From Oleomonas cavernae (lineage in GTDB: Bacteria > Pseudomonadota > Alphaproteobacteria > Zavarziniales > Zavarziniaceae): DNA of 64,000 nt. Location of the stretch: positions 21,001 through 85,000 of the forward strand of contig NZ_QYUK01000011.1 of the NCBI RefSeq assembly GCF_003590945.1. The letters are read 5' to 3'. Each line of letters starts with the position of its first letter. Positions within the stretch are counted from its first letter, which is position 1. This document shows, piece by piece, positions 1 through 8,039 of this stretch. The notes beneath the pieces are model-generated. The model did not search any database, had not been told where the DNA came from, and saw only the letters and a program-made list of their open reading frames with translations. Both the position numbers and the translations under genes were made by a program.

Positions 1-2
1 TC

Positions 3-554
3 GCCGGGGCGGCGCAGTTTGCCGCTATCGAGCTGTGGGCACAGCCGCTGCCGGTGGCGGCGATCGTGCTGACCGTGGCCGTGCTCAATATCCGCCACCT
101 CCTGATGGGGGCGTCGATCCGCCCGGTCCTGTTGCCGGCGGGGAAGCTCGGGGCTTCCGGCCTCGTCTTCTTCCTGACCGACGAGAGCTGGGCCGTCACC
201 TTGGACGCTACCCGGCGGCGCGCCGTGGGGCCGGCGTTCTATGCCGGGGTCTCGCTTCTGCTCTATGGCGTGTGGGTCACCTCGACCGCGCTCGGCACCC
301 TGCTCAGCCGCGTCATCGAGGACCCCAGCCGGCTTGGTCTCGACTTCATCCTGGTCGCGGTCTTCACCGTGCTGATCCTGGGCCGCTGGACGGGTAAGCG
401 GGATCTGGCACCCTGGGTGGTCAGCGCCGGCGTGGCGCTGGCTGTCCATCTGCTGCTGCCCGGCAAGTGGTATGTGATCGCCGGTGCGATCGCGGGGGCC
501 GTTACCGCCGCGGCCCTGCATGAAGAGCCTGAAACGGTGGAGGTCACGCCATGA
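3..554 (+). CDS. azlC: AzlC family branched-chain amino-acid export permease (5' partial)
   Basis: This is the C-terminal 183 residues of the large subunit of the AzlCD exporter, an inner-membrane system that exports branched-chain amino acids or their analogues. The reading frame is open from the window edge, so the start lies upstream. The family signature is visible as a GAAQF segment followed about 25 residues later by NIRHLLMGAS. The remainder is a series of hydrophobic helices with a short charged tail. The stop overlaps the start of the next gene as ATGA, which implies translational coupling to azlD. A substrate other than leucine, isoleucine or valine is possible, because the family is defined by sequence more than by assay. 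Confidence 0.85.
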   Translation, partial: AGAAQFAAIELWAQPLPVAAIVLTVAVLNIRHLLMGASIRPVLLPAGKLGASGLVFFLTDESWAVTLDATRRRAVGPAFYAGVSLLLYGVWVTSTALGTLLSRVIEDPSRLGLDFILVAVFTVLILGRWTGKRDLAPWVVSAGVALAVHLLLPGKWYVIAGAIAGAVTAAALHEEPETVEVTP

Positions 555-850
555 TCGACGCCGACCTGGTCCTCGCCTTCGCCGGCATGATCGCCGTCAC
601 CTATGGCGCGCGCCTCGGCGGGCTGTGGCTGGGCGGCCTGATCCCCACCCACGGCCGCTGGCGCGCGGCGCTCGACGCGCTCACCCCCGCCATGCTGATT
701 TCCCTGATCGTGCCGACCGCGCTCGCCACCGGCGTCGCCGAGACGGTGGCGACGCTGGTGGTCGCGGTTGCCGTGGTGGCGTGGAAGGCACCGAACCTGG
801 CGCTGCTGCTGGGCGTGGTGGCGGTCGCGGGGCTGCGGGCGGTGGGGTGA
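551..850 (+). CDS. azlD: AzlD family small subunit of branched-chain amino-acid exporter
   Basis: A 99-residue, very hydrophobic protein with about four predicted membrane spans. This is the usual size and character of AzlD, the small partner that works with AzlC in amino-acid export. The ATG overlaps the azlC stop (ATGA), so the two are almost certainly co-translated. The conserved TYGAR..G segment near the N-terminus and LTPAMLISLIVP in the middle are typical of the family. Immediately after the stop lies a lone arm of the family B repeat. No separate regulator is visible; the AzlB-type regulator may lie outside the window. Confidence 0.85.
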   Translation: MIDADLVLAFAGMIAVTYGARLGGLWLGGLIPTHGRWRAALDALTPAMLISLIVPTALATGVAETVATLVVAVAVVAWKAPNLALLLGVVAVAGLRAVG

Positions 851-852
851 GG

Positions 853-868
853 GTCGTCTCGAAGGACG
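853..868. repeat. Solo arm of family B intergenic repeat
   Basis: GTCTCGAAGGACGC here matches one arm of the family B palindrome found complete at 19732, 25230 and 28179. The opposite arm and the central GGATGAGG elements are absent. It sits in the short gap between the convergent azlD and TetR genes and is probably a decayed copy. Confidence 0.6.
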
Positions 869-887
869 CGCCTTGTTACCCCGGCCC

Positions 888-1475
888 TCAGCCTGCCTTG
901 AGCCCGGCCAGCACCAGTTTCCACACCCCGTCGAAGGCCGCCATGATGCCCGGATCGCGCCATTCCCCGGCATGGGCGGGCTTGTGGAACCGGGCGGTGG
1001 CATCGAGCACGGCGCGGGCGGTGGCGATGGGGTCGGTGGTTTTGAAGATCCCTTGCGCGGCGCCGTCGGCGATGATGCGGGTCAACTGGTCGAGCAGGTG
1101 GTCGACATGGGCGATGACCACCTCGCGGGCATCCATGGCGATGCGGTGGTAGGTCTCGAACAGTTCGGGATCGTCCAGCACCTTGCGGTGCTTGGCCTCG
1201 ATCAGGCGGTCGAACCACTGGCGCAGGCGCGCATCAGCCGGGCCATCGTCCCGGGCGATGGCTTCGAGCGGCGCCGAGACGCGGGCGAGCCAGCGTTCGG
1301 CCACGGCATCGCGTAGGGCGGCCTTGCTGGCGAAGTGGCGATAGACGCTGCCGTGGCTGACATTCAGCGCACGGGCAACGTCCACCACCGTGGCCTTCTG
1401 CGGCCCGAAGCGGCGCAGGACATCCTCCGCCGCTTCCAGGATCCGCTCGCGGCTCAAGACCTCGTCAGCGGCCAT
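888..1475 (-). CDS. TetR/AcrR family transcriptional regulator
   Basis: A 195-residue TetR-type repressor. The N-terminal helix-turn-helix spans about residues 10-55, with the signature SRERILEAAEDVL and the recognition helix region VSHGSVYRHFASKAALRDAV. The C-terminal two thirds is the variable ligand-binding and dimerisation domain. It lies 5 bp downstream of the aldo/keto reductase on the same strand, so the two are probably co-transcribed and the regulator may respond to that enzyme's substrate. The ligand cannot be told from sequence. Confidence 0.9.
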   Translation of the reverse strand: MAADEVLSRERILEAAEDVLRRFGPQKATVVDVARALNVSHGSVYRHFASKAALRDAVAERWLARVSAPLEAIARDDGPADARLRQWFDRLIEAKHRKVLDDPELFETYHRIAMDAREVVIAHVDHLLDQLTRIIADGAAQGIFKTTDPIATARAVLDATARFHKPAHAGEWRDPGIMAAFDGVWKLVLAGLKAG

Positions 1476-1480
1476 CGGGC

Positions 1481-2482
1481 CTATCCCCGTTCGCTGTCCA
1501 GCAGGGCCATCTGCTCGGGCGCATAGCGGGTGCCGGCGATGGCATCGGCGGGGATCGCCCGTTCGATGTCGGCCAGATCGGCAGGGGTAAGCTCAAGGGT
1601 CAAGGCTCCAAGCGACTCGGCGAGGCGGTCCCGGCGACGGGCACCGATCAGCGGGACGATATCCGATCCCCGCGACAGTGCCCAGGCAACCGCGACCTGG
1701 GCGACCGAGGCGCCCTTGTCGGCCGCCACGCCGCGCAAGGTCTCCACCAGTTTCAGGTTCGCCTCGAGATTGGCGCCCTGGAAGCGCGGGCTGTGGGCCC
1801 TGAAATCGCCCGGGCCGGACGCCCCGCCGGCCTGCCAGTGGCCCCCGAGCAGGCCGCGCGAGAGCACGCCGTAAGCGGTGATGCCGATACCCAATTCGCG
1901 GGCGGTGGGCAGGATCTTGGCCTCGATCCCGCGCGTGATCAGGGAATATTCGATCTGCAGGTCGACGATCGGGTGAACGCTGGCGGCCCGGCGCAGGGTC
2001 TGCGCGCCGACTTCCGACAGGCCGATGTGGCGGATGTAGCCGGCCTTAACCAGGTCGGCCAGGGTCCCCACCGTTTCCTCGATCGGCACATTGGGGTCGA
2101 GGCGGGCGGGGCGGTAGATGTCGATGTAGTCGGTGCCCAGGCGTTTCAGCGAATAGGCCAGGAAGTTCTTCAGCGCGGCCGGGCGGTTGTCGATGCCGAC
2201 GAAGGCGCCCTTGGGATCGCGCATGGCGCCGAACTTCACGCTGATCTGTACCGCCTCACGCGGCCGGCCGGCCAGGGCTTCGTGGATCAGCAGCTCGTTG
2301 TGGCCCATGCCATAGAAGTCGCCGGTGTCGATCAGGGTGATGCCGGCATCGAGCGCCGCGTGGATGGTGGCGATGCTCTCCGCCCGGTCGGGCGCGCCAT
2401 AGAAATCGGACATGCCCATGGCGCCGAGGCCCAGGGGGAAGGACTGCGGGCCGGTGCGGCCCAGGGTGCGAAGCGTGGTCAT
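1481..2482 (-). CDS. Aldo/keto reductase
   Basis: A 333-residue NADPH-dependent oxidoreductase of the aldo/keto reductase (TIM-barrel) superfamily. Visible active-site elements are IDTGDFYG (catalytic Asp and Tyr) and SVKFG (catalytic Lys). The fourth tetrad residue, usually His in a YQHRVDP-type segment, is replaced here by YRPARLDP, as in a known subgroup. The C-terminal NADP-binding part includes IPLIGARRR-like VPLIGARRRDRL. The ATG at 2482 was chosen because GAGGAAG precedes it; the frame stays open to an ATG at 2548, but that extension lacks a Shine-Dalgarno and family similarity. It heads a two-gene unit with the TetR gene. Confidence 0.88.
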   Translation of the reverse strand: MTTLRTLGRTGPQSFPLGLGAMGMSDFYGAPDRAESIATIHAALDAGITLIDTGDFYGMGHNELLIHEALAGRPREAVQISVKFGAMRDPKGAFVGIDNRPAALKNFLAYSLKRLGTDYIDIYRPARLDPNVPIEETVGTLADLVKAGYIRHIGLSEVGAQTLRRAASVHPIVDLQIEYSLITRGIEAKILPTARELGIGITAYGVLSRGLLGGHWQAGGASGPGDFRAHSPRFQGANLEANLKLVETLRGVAADKGASVAQVAVAWALSRGSDIVPLIGARRRDRLAESLGALTLELTPADLADIERAIPADAIAGTRYAPEQMALLDSERG

Positions 2483-2628
2483 GGGGGCTTCCTCGGTTGC
2501 GGTGAAGGGAACATAAACGCACGAATAACAAAAATCAATATCTGTCATTTAGATTTTGAGGCGGAGCGAAAAATCCGGTGCCATACCGCCCGAATCCCCC
2601 GGGTGTCGTGCTAGACACAAATCTTCAT

Positions 2629-2668
2629 CGTCATCCCGGACGAAGCGCAGCGCAGATCCGGGATGACG
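2629..2668. repeat. Palindromic repeat related to family A
   Basis: CGTCATCCCGGA (2629-2640) and TCCGGGATGACG (2657-2668) form perfect 12-bp inverted arms around a 16-base centre. This is a variant of the family A palindromes scattered through the window. It lies between the divergent aldo/keto reductase and HerA-like genes, and its right arm supplies an ATG at 2663 that can be mistaken for a gene start. Confidence 0.8.
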
Positions 2669-2695
2669 GTTTCAATGAGTGCGCGTGGAGGCGGC

Positions 2696-4192
2696 ATGAA
2701 GGTCGGTGTCGAGATGGGGGTGACGGCGAAGGGCGCCGCGGCCATGCTCGATCTCGAGGAATTGCTGGCCACGCGCCTGCTGGTCCAGGGCAATTCCGGC
2801 TCGGGCAAGTCGCACCTGCTGCGCCGCCTGCTGGAGCAGAGCGCCGCCCATGTCCAGCAGGCGGTGATCGATCCGGAGGGCGATTTCATCACCCTGGCCG
2901 ACCGCTTCGGCCATGTCGTGGTCGATGCCGGGCGCAGCGAGGCCGATCTCCAGCGTATCGCCGCCCGCGCCCGCCAGCACCGGGTCTCGGTCGTGCTGAA
3001 CCTCGAAGGCCTGGACGGCGAGGCGCAGATGCGCTGCGCCGCAGCCTTCTTAGGGGGCCTGTTCGATGCCGAGCGTGACTTCTGGTATCCCATGCTGGTG
3101 GTGGTGGACGAGGCGCAATTGTTCGCGCCGTCGGCCGCCGGCGATGTTTCGGACGAGGCGCGCAAGGTCTCGCTGGGGGCCATGGCCAACCTGATGTCGC
3201 GCGGGCGCAAGCGGGGCCTGGCCGGCGTCATCGCCACCCAGCGCCTGGCCAAGCTGGCCAAGAACGTGGCGGCCGAGGCCTCCAATTTCCTGATGGGCCG
3301 CACCTTCCTCGATATCGACATGGCCCGTGCCGCCGACCTGCTGGGCATGGACCGGCGCCAGGCCGAAATGTTCCGCGATCTCACCCGCGGCCAGTTCGTC
3401 GCCTTGGGCCCCGCCTTGTCACGCCTGCCCGTGCCCCTGCACATCGGCGCGGTCGAGACCAGTGCCCGCAGCACCAGCCCGATCCTGGTGCCGTTGCCGC
3501 AGCAGCCGCCGGAAGATGCCCACGACCTGATCTTCAAGCGCGGCGAGGGCGAGCCGGTGCGCCTGGTGCCGATCCGCCCGCCGGCGCCGCCGCCGACGGC
3601 CGACATCCTGCTGGACCTGGCACGCGCCCGCGCCGCCTTCGCCCCGGCCCCGGAAGAACCGGTGGACGAGATGCCGGCCGCCGAGCGCGAGGCCGCCCAG
3701 CGCGCGATCATGGCCGAGATCCTGGCCGACCGGGATGCCGCCTATCGCTCCGTCGCCATCCTCTACCAGGATTTCCTGGTGCGCTGCCGGATCAAGCGCC
3801 TGACCGGCCAGCCCCTGGACCTGCCCGGCTTCCGCCGCCTCCTCGCCGTGGTGCGGGCCGGGGTGGCGGCACCCGCTGACGGCGAGGCGGATGCGGCTTC
3901 GGCCAAGGCGCAGGAGATGGCGGGTGCCTTGTCGGAGGATTTACAGGGCATTTTCCTGCTGCTGGCCCAGGCGGCGATCGCCAATGTGCCGTGCCCACCG
4001 GACGCCGCCATCGCCCGGGCCTATGGCACCCAGTCGCTGGGCCGGGCGCGGCGGTTGCTGACCTATCTGGAAGAATGCGGCGTCATCGTCTGCCGCAACG
4101 ATTTCCGTGGCGGCAGGGTGGTTGCCATCCCCGAACTGGACCGCGAAACCGCCCCGGGCGATCCCAATGCCGCCGACGCCGCGGTGGGGTGA
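2696..4192 (+). CDS. HerA-like / DUF87 P-loop ATPase
   Basis: A 498-residue ATPase of the HerA/FtsK-like DUF87 group. The Walker A motif GNSGSGKSH falls at about residues 34-42 and the Walker B stretch VVVDEAQLF near residue 145, followed by a sensor-like SRGRKRGLAGVIATQRL segment. A charged linker leads to a C-terminal region (RARRLLTYLEECGVI) that looks like a winged helix. I chose ATG 2696 because GGAGG precedes it; ATG 2663 lies inside a palindromic repeat. HerA proteins usually act with a NurA nuclease or other DNA-processing partner, but none is encoded nearby, so the role (DNA translocation, anti-phage or repair) is unknown. Confidence 0.8.
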   Translation: MKVGVEMGVTAKGAAAMLDLEELLATRLLVQGNSGSGKSHLLRRLLEQSAAHVQQAVIDPEGDFITLADRFGHVVVDAGRSEADLQRIAARARQHRVSVVLNLEGLDGEAQMRCAAAFLGGLFDAERDFWYPMLVVVDEAQLFAPSAAGDVSDEARKVSLGAMANLMSRGRKRGLAGVIATQRLAKLAKNVAAEASNFLMGRTFLDIDMARAADLLGMDRRQAEMFRDLTRGQFVALGPALSRLPVPLHIGAVETSARSTSPILVPLPQQPPEDAHDLIFKRGEGEPVRLVPIRPPAPPPTADILLDLARARAAFAPAPEEPVDEMPAAEREAAQRAIMAEILADRDAAYRSVAILYQDFLVRCRIKRLTGQPLDLPGFRRLLAVVRAGVAAPADGEADAASAKAQEMAGALSEDLQGIFLLLAQAAIANVPCPPDAAIARAYGTQSLGRARRLLTYLEECGVIVCRNDFRGGRVVAIPELDRETAPGDPNAADAAVG

Positions 4193-4204
4193 CAGCCAAT
4201 TTAT

Positions 4205-4283
4205 GTCATTCCGGCGAAGGCCGGAATCCATTGAGACATCGCGCGCTGCCCCAGAATGGATCCCGGCCTTCGCCGGGATGACG
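4205..4283. repeat. Family A intergenic palindrome, copy 1
   Basis: Opens with GTCATTCCGGCGAAGGCCGG and closes with GGCCTTCGCCGGGATGAC, so the ends are inverted repeats and each end is itself a small hairpin (CCGGCGAAGGCCGG type). It lies between the convergent HerA-like and AraC genes and could act as a bidirectional terminator. Confidence 0.85.
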
Positions 4284-4290
4284 ATAGGGA

Positions 4291-5313
4291 TTACAATGCG
4301 GCCCGGAACTCCCCCGGGGTCAGCCCGGTCCAGCGCTTGAAGGCGTGCTGGAACGTGCTCTGTTCCGTATAGCCCAGCATGAAGGCGATCTCGACCAGGG
4401 AGATTTCAGGGTTGCGCAGGTAGCTTTCAGCGCGCGAGCGGCGCACGGCGTCGGTCAGGTCGCGGAAGCTGCAGCCGTGGTCGGCCAGCCGGCGGTGCAG
4501 GGTGCGCGGCGACAGGCCCAGGGCCGGCGCCACCTGGTCCAGCGAGGCGCGGCCCAGCCCTAAGTTTTCCGCGATCACCAGGCGCGTTCGCCGCAGCAGG
4601 CCGGGTTCGCCCGCCAGGGCTTTCAGGGCGCTCTCTGCCTGCAACTCCGCCAGCCGGCGCAGTTCGGGGCTGCCCATGGCGATCGGCAGATCCAGCACCC
4701 AGGCCGGGAAGGTGAGCTTGGTCACCGGCTGGTCGAAGCGCGGGGTGGCGCGGAAGATGCGCTCGTATTCCGCGATCCGGGCCGGGCGGGGAAAGCGGAA
4801 ATGCGCCTCCCAGGCCAGGTCGGTGCGCCCGGTCAGCCAGCCGCCCAGGCTGACGGTGGCCGCCGCCCAAAGCTGGTCCATGGCCGGGGGCGGGGTCTCG
4901 CCCGCCCATTCGAAGACATCCTCCGCCCGGTCCCCCTCGCGGTGAACGCGCGAGCGGCCGACATCGCCCATCAGGCGGTGATAGCGGCCGAACTGCTGCC
5001 CCGCTTCGCCCAGTGTGGCGCAATTGACCAGGACATAGCCGGCCACCCCCATGTGGCGGATGCGGAAGGCCTCGCCCACCTTGAGCGCCAGGTCCGGGTC
5101 GTCGGTATGGCCGGTGATCCGGCCCAGCATGCCCAGCCAGTTGGCGCGGGAGGTGAGGGCATGGGAGTCCTTGGCCTCGATCTCCGCCACCTGCCAGGCC
5201 GGCAGCACGCTCGCGGGGGCGAGGCCCAGGGCGCGCAGATAGTCGAACAGCAGCCGGGCATAGGCGGCCGAAATCGTCGGCGCGTCGGGGCGTGCTGCGT
5301 CGGCCAAGGTCAT
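4291..5313 (-). CDS. AraC family transcriptional regulator
   Basis: A 340-residue regulator. The N-terminal ~230 residues match the AraC-binding-domain type (Arabinose_bd, as in OruR/ArgR-like regulators), and the C-terminal ~100 residues carry the double helix-turn-helix, with LGLSPRTLHRRLADHG as the first recognition region and EIAFMLGYTEQSTFQHAFKR as the second. ATG 5313 was chosen because GGGAGG precedes it. The frame is open upstream to 5436, but that stretch overlaps the divergent promoter region. The gene is divergent from the four-gene SDR-to-5-alpha-reductase unit, with 121 bp between them, so it probably controls that unit. Confidence 0.9.
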   Translation of the reverse strand: MTLADAARPDAPTISAAYARLLFDYLRALGLAPASVLPAWQVAEIEAKDSHALTSRANWLGMLGRITGHTDDPDLALKVGEAFRIRHMGVAGYVLVNCATLGEAGQQFGRYHRLMGDVGRSRVHREGDRAEDVFEWAGETPPPAMDQLWAAATVSLGGWLTGRTDLAWEAHFRFPRPARIAEYERIFRATPRFDQPVTKLTFPAWVLDLPIAMGSPELRRLAELQAESALKALAGEPGLLRRTRLVIAENLGLGRASLDQVAPALGLSPRTLHRRLADHGCSFRDLTDAVRRSRAESYLRNPEISLVEIAFMLGYTEQSTFQHAFKRWTGLTPGEFRAAL

Positions 5314-5334
5314 TTCCCAATCCCTCCCGACGCG

Positions 5335-5355
5335 ATTGTGGCGGAATTTCACAAT
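5335..5355. promoter_or_regulatory. Dyad in the divergent AraC/SDR promoter region
   Basis: ATTGTG (5335-5340), nine bases, then CACAAT (5350-5355) gives a perfect 6-bp inverted repeat. It lies in the 121-bp gap between the AraC gene and the SDR operon, a natural place for an operator. That a regulator binds here is inference from position only. Confidence 0.4.
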
Positions 5356-5434
5356 GATTTGGCAAGTTTTCGCAATATCAGGCTGCGGCGCGCCCCGCAT
5401 TCTTAGCCCGTGGCTAAGTGGCGGACCGGCACCC

Positions 5435-6247
5435 ATGATCCTGTTTCCTGAATTTCATCAACGCTATGGCCCCTGGGCCATCGTGGCCGGCGCCTCCGAG
5501 GGGATCGGCCAGGCCTATGCCCATGTCCTGGCCGAACGTGGCCTGAACCTGGTCACCCTGGCGCGCCGGATCGAGGTGCTGGAACAGGACGCGCAACTGA
5601 TCCGCCGCCGTCACCGGGTGGAAGTGCGGCCCGTCTCCGTCGACCTCGCCGCGCCCGACCTGGCGCAGCAGATCGACGCGGCGACCGCCGGCCTCGACAT
5701 CGGCCTTGGCATCTACAATGCCTGCTATTCCCGGATCGCCGATTTCACCGATGTGGCACTGGACGATCACCAGCGGATGCTGGACGTGAACTGCCGCGGG
5801 CCGTTGATCCTGGCCCAGCGTTTGGGCCCACGCCTGGTGGCGCGCAAGCGCGGCGGCCTCCTGCTGATGTCCAGCATGTCGGGCTTCCAGGGCTCGGCCC
5901 TGATCGCGACCTATGCCGCGACCAAGGCCTTCAACATCACGCTGGCCGAGAGCCTGTGGACCGAGTTGAAGCCCCACGGCGTCGATGTCATCGCCTGCGT
6001 CGCCGGCGCCACGCTCACGCCGGGGTTCGAGAGCTATACGCCTGAGGCCAAGCGCGGCAAGGCCTTCCCCATGCGCGCCGATGCCGTGGCCCGCGAGGGG
6101 CTGGCGGCACTGGGCAAGGGGCCGATCCATATCGCCGGGCGCCTGAACCGCCTGGTCAATGGCGTGACCCGGTTCATGTCCCACCGGCAGCGGACCAACT
6201 TCTTCAGCAATGCCACCCGCAGCATCTATGGGTCATCTGAATCATGA
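5435..6247 (+). CDS. Short-chain dehydrogenase/reductase (SDR)
   Basis: A 270-residue classical SDR, NAD(P)-dependent. The cofactor motif is GASEGIG near residue 18, an NACYS segment replaces the usual NNAG, and the catalytic Ser region is MSSMSG with YAATK as the Tyr-Lys pair. The composition resembles 17-beta-hydroxysteroid and 3-ketoacyl-CoA reductase-type SDRs (SDR12C-like), but the substrate is not certain. ATG 5435 is where homology begins; the frame is open upstream to 5336, which would run through the promoter region. It is the first gene of a four-gene unit and ends in an ATGA overlap with the next gene. Confidence 0.87.
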   Translation: MILFPEFHQRYGPWAIVAGASEGIGQAYAHVLAERGLNLVTLARRIEVLEQDAQLIRRRHRVEVRPVSVDLAAPDLAQQIDAATAGLDIGLGIYNACYSRIADFTDVALDDHQRMLDVNCRGPLILAQRLGPRLVARKRGGLLLMSSMSGFQGSALIATYAATKAFNITLAESLWTELKPHGVDVIACVAGATLTPGFESYTPEAKRGKAFPMRADAVAREGLAALGKGPIHIAGRLNRLVNGVTRFMSHRQRTNFFSNATRSIYGSSES

Positions 6248-7311
6248 GCGCCACCGATCAGCTTGGGCCCGCACACCTGGGGGCGCGCTGCCTGGTGACC
6301 GGGGGTGCCGGCTATGTCGGCCGTAACCTGATCCGGCGCTTGGGCAAGCAGGGCTGCGCCGTCACCAGCTTCGACGTGATCGCACACAGCCATGGCGACG
6401 GGGTTGCGACGGTGGTCGGCGACCTGCGCGACTATGGCGCCGTCCGCGCGGCCTGCGAAGGCGTGGACACGGTCTTCCACACCGCCGCCCTGATCAACAC
6501 CCTGAGCCTCTATCGCCAGGCCGAGCGGCGCTTCGTCTTCGAGGTCAATGCAGGCGGGACGGGCAATGTCGTCCGCGCCGCCGGCGAGGCGGGCGTGGGC
6601 GCGGTGGTTCACACCAGTTCCTTCAATGTGGCGCTGGACGGGTCGGCGGCGGCGCAGGACGAATCCCTGCCCTATGCCGTAGGGGCCAGGGATCTCTACA
6701 CCCTGTCCAAGATCGAGGCGGAGAAGGCAGCGCTGGCGGCCGACCGTCCAGGTAGCCTGCGGGTCTGCGCCCTACGGCCGGGCGGGATCTGGGGCACGGA
6801 CACCGGCTCGATGATGATCCGCAGCTTTCTCGAGCAATTGGCGGCGGGCAAGTTCAAGGCCCTGGTCGGCGACAAGAACACGGTCACCGACAATACCCAT
6901 GTCGACAACCTGGTGGATGCCATGCTGCTGGCCGCCCGGGCCCTGCGCGCGGCGCCGGAGGCGGTCGGCGGCCAGGCCTTCTACATCACCGATGGCGAGC
7001 CGATGAACGGCATGGCCTGGTTCCGGCCCCTGGTCGAGGGGGTTGGCTTCCGCTTCCCCACCACCTGGCTGCCCATGTGGCTGATCCGCACGGTGGCGCG
7101 GGTCGCGGAACTGTCCCATTACCTGGGCGCGCCGATGCCCATGCTGACGGTGCGGGGCGTCAATAACCTGGCCGAGAATTCGCGGCTGTCGATCGCCAAG
7201 GCGCAGCGCCTGCTCGGCTACACGCCGCGTTACACCTCGGCCACTGCCGTGCCGCTGCTGTTGCCGGCGGCCCGCGACTTCATCGCTGCCAGGCAGGGGC
7301 GCAAAGCATGA
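6244..7311 (+). CDS. NAD-dependent epimerase/dehydratase, 3-beta-hydroxysteroid dehydrogenase-like
   Basis: A 355-residue extended SDR. The N-terminal Rossmann motif LVTGGAGYVGRNL binds NAD(P), and YTLSKIEAEK supplies the catalytic Tyr and Lys. The arrangement VFHTAALINTLSL and the later HVDNLVDAMLLAA segment are characteristic of the 3-beta-HSD/NSDHL branch, which oxidises a 3-beta-hydroxyl on sterols. It overlaps the SDR upstream (ATGA) and the EthD-like gene downstream (ATGA). The combination with a 5-alpha-reductase-like gene makes a steroid-like or isoprenoid substrate plausible, but that remains inference. Confidence 0.85.
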   Translation: MSATDQLGPAHLGARCLVTGGAGYVGRNLIRRLGKQGCAVTSFDVIAHSHGDGVATVVGDLRDYGAVRAACEGVDTVFHTAALINTLSLYRQAERRFVFEVNAGGTGNVVRAAGEAGVGAVVHTSSFNVALDGSAAAQDESLPYAVGARDLYTLSKIEAEKAALAADRPGSLRVCALRPGGIWGTDTGSMMIRSFLEQLAAGKFKALVGDKNTVTDNTHVDNLVDAMLLAARALRAAPEAVGGQAFYITDGEPMNGMAWFRPLVEGVGFRFPTTWLPMWLIRTVARVAELSHYLGAPMPMLTVRGVNNLAENSRLSIAKAQRLLGYTPRYTSATAVPLLLPAARDFIAARQGRKA

Positions 7312-8039
7312 GCAAGCTGATCTATCTGTTGTGGTCGCGCGGGGCCATGACCCCGGCCGAGCGGCGCCGGATCCTGCTCGACGACTGCGCACCAAAACTG
7401 CTGGGGATGGCTCCGGCCGGCCTGCAAATGAACATCGCCGACGATCTCATCACCATCGCTTCGCCCGCACCCCGGATGCTGGGGCCAAAGCCCTTCGTCG
7501 CCCAGATCAACCTGTGGCTCGATGATCCCACACAGCGCCAGCCTTATGAGGCGGTGTTGCAGGCAGCCGGTTTCGATCTTGCCGGCTACCGGGTGGACGA
7601 ATGGCTCTACACGGACTATGGCGAGAATGCCCATGGCAAGTCCAGGGACTGGCCCGATGGCCAGCGCAGCCCGGGCCTGCTGGCGGTAACCTTGCTGGAG
7701 CGCCCGAAGTCCATCCCCAGGGATGAATGGATGCGGCGCTGGTTCGGCTGGCAATCGCCGATGAGCGAATGGATGCAGCCGCGCGCCCGCTATGTCCGCA
7801 ATGTGGTGGAGGAAGTGCTGACCCCCGGCGTGGCCGCCCTGGACGGCATCGTCGAGGAGGCTTGGCCGTCGGAGGCGCATGTCACCAACAAGCTGGTGTT
7901 CTTCGGCGCCCGCAACCGGCTGCAGCTCATGCGCCACATGACCATCATGCTGCGCTCGGTCTCGCGCATCTTCCGCATGTGGAAGATCACCACGGTGATG
8001 ATGAGCGAGCATTTCCTGAAAACCCTGGGGAAACCGTGA
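7308..8039 (+). CDS. EthD-like protein of unknown function
   Basis: A 243-residue soluble protein without signal peptide or membrane spans. The N-terminus MSKLIYLLW resembles the first strand of dimeric alpha-beta barrel (EthD/Dabb) proteins, and the segment VEEAWPSEAHVTNKL recalls the EthD EEWPS signature in a second repeat. I assign it to that fold with moderate confidence. It sits in frame-overlapping order between the 3-beta-HSD-like and the 5-alpha-reductase-like genes (ATGA before, TGATG after), so it is probably needed for the same pathway, perhaps as a cofactor-less isomerase, monooxygenase helper or substrate carrier. Confidence 0.6.
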   Translation: MSKLIYLLWSRGAMTPAERRRILLDDCAPKLLGMAPAGLQMNIADDLITIASPAPRMLGPKPFVAQINLWLDDPTQRQPYEAVLQAAGFDLAGYRVDEWLYTDYGENAHGKSRDWPDGQRSPGLLAVTLLERPKSIPRDEWMRRWFGWQSPMSEWMQPRARYVRNVVEEVLTPGVAALDGIVEEAWPSEAHVTNKLVFFGARNRLQLMRHMTIMLRSVSRIFRMWKITTVMMSEHFLKTLGKP

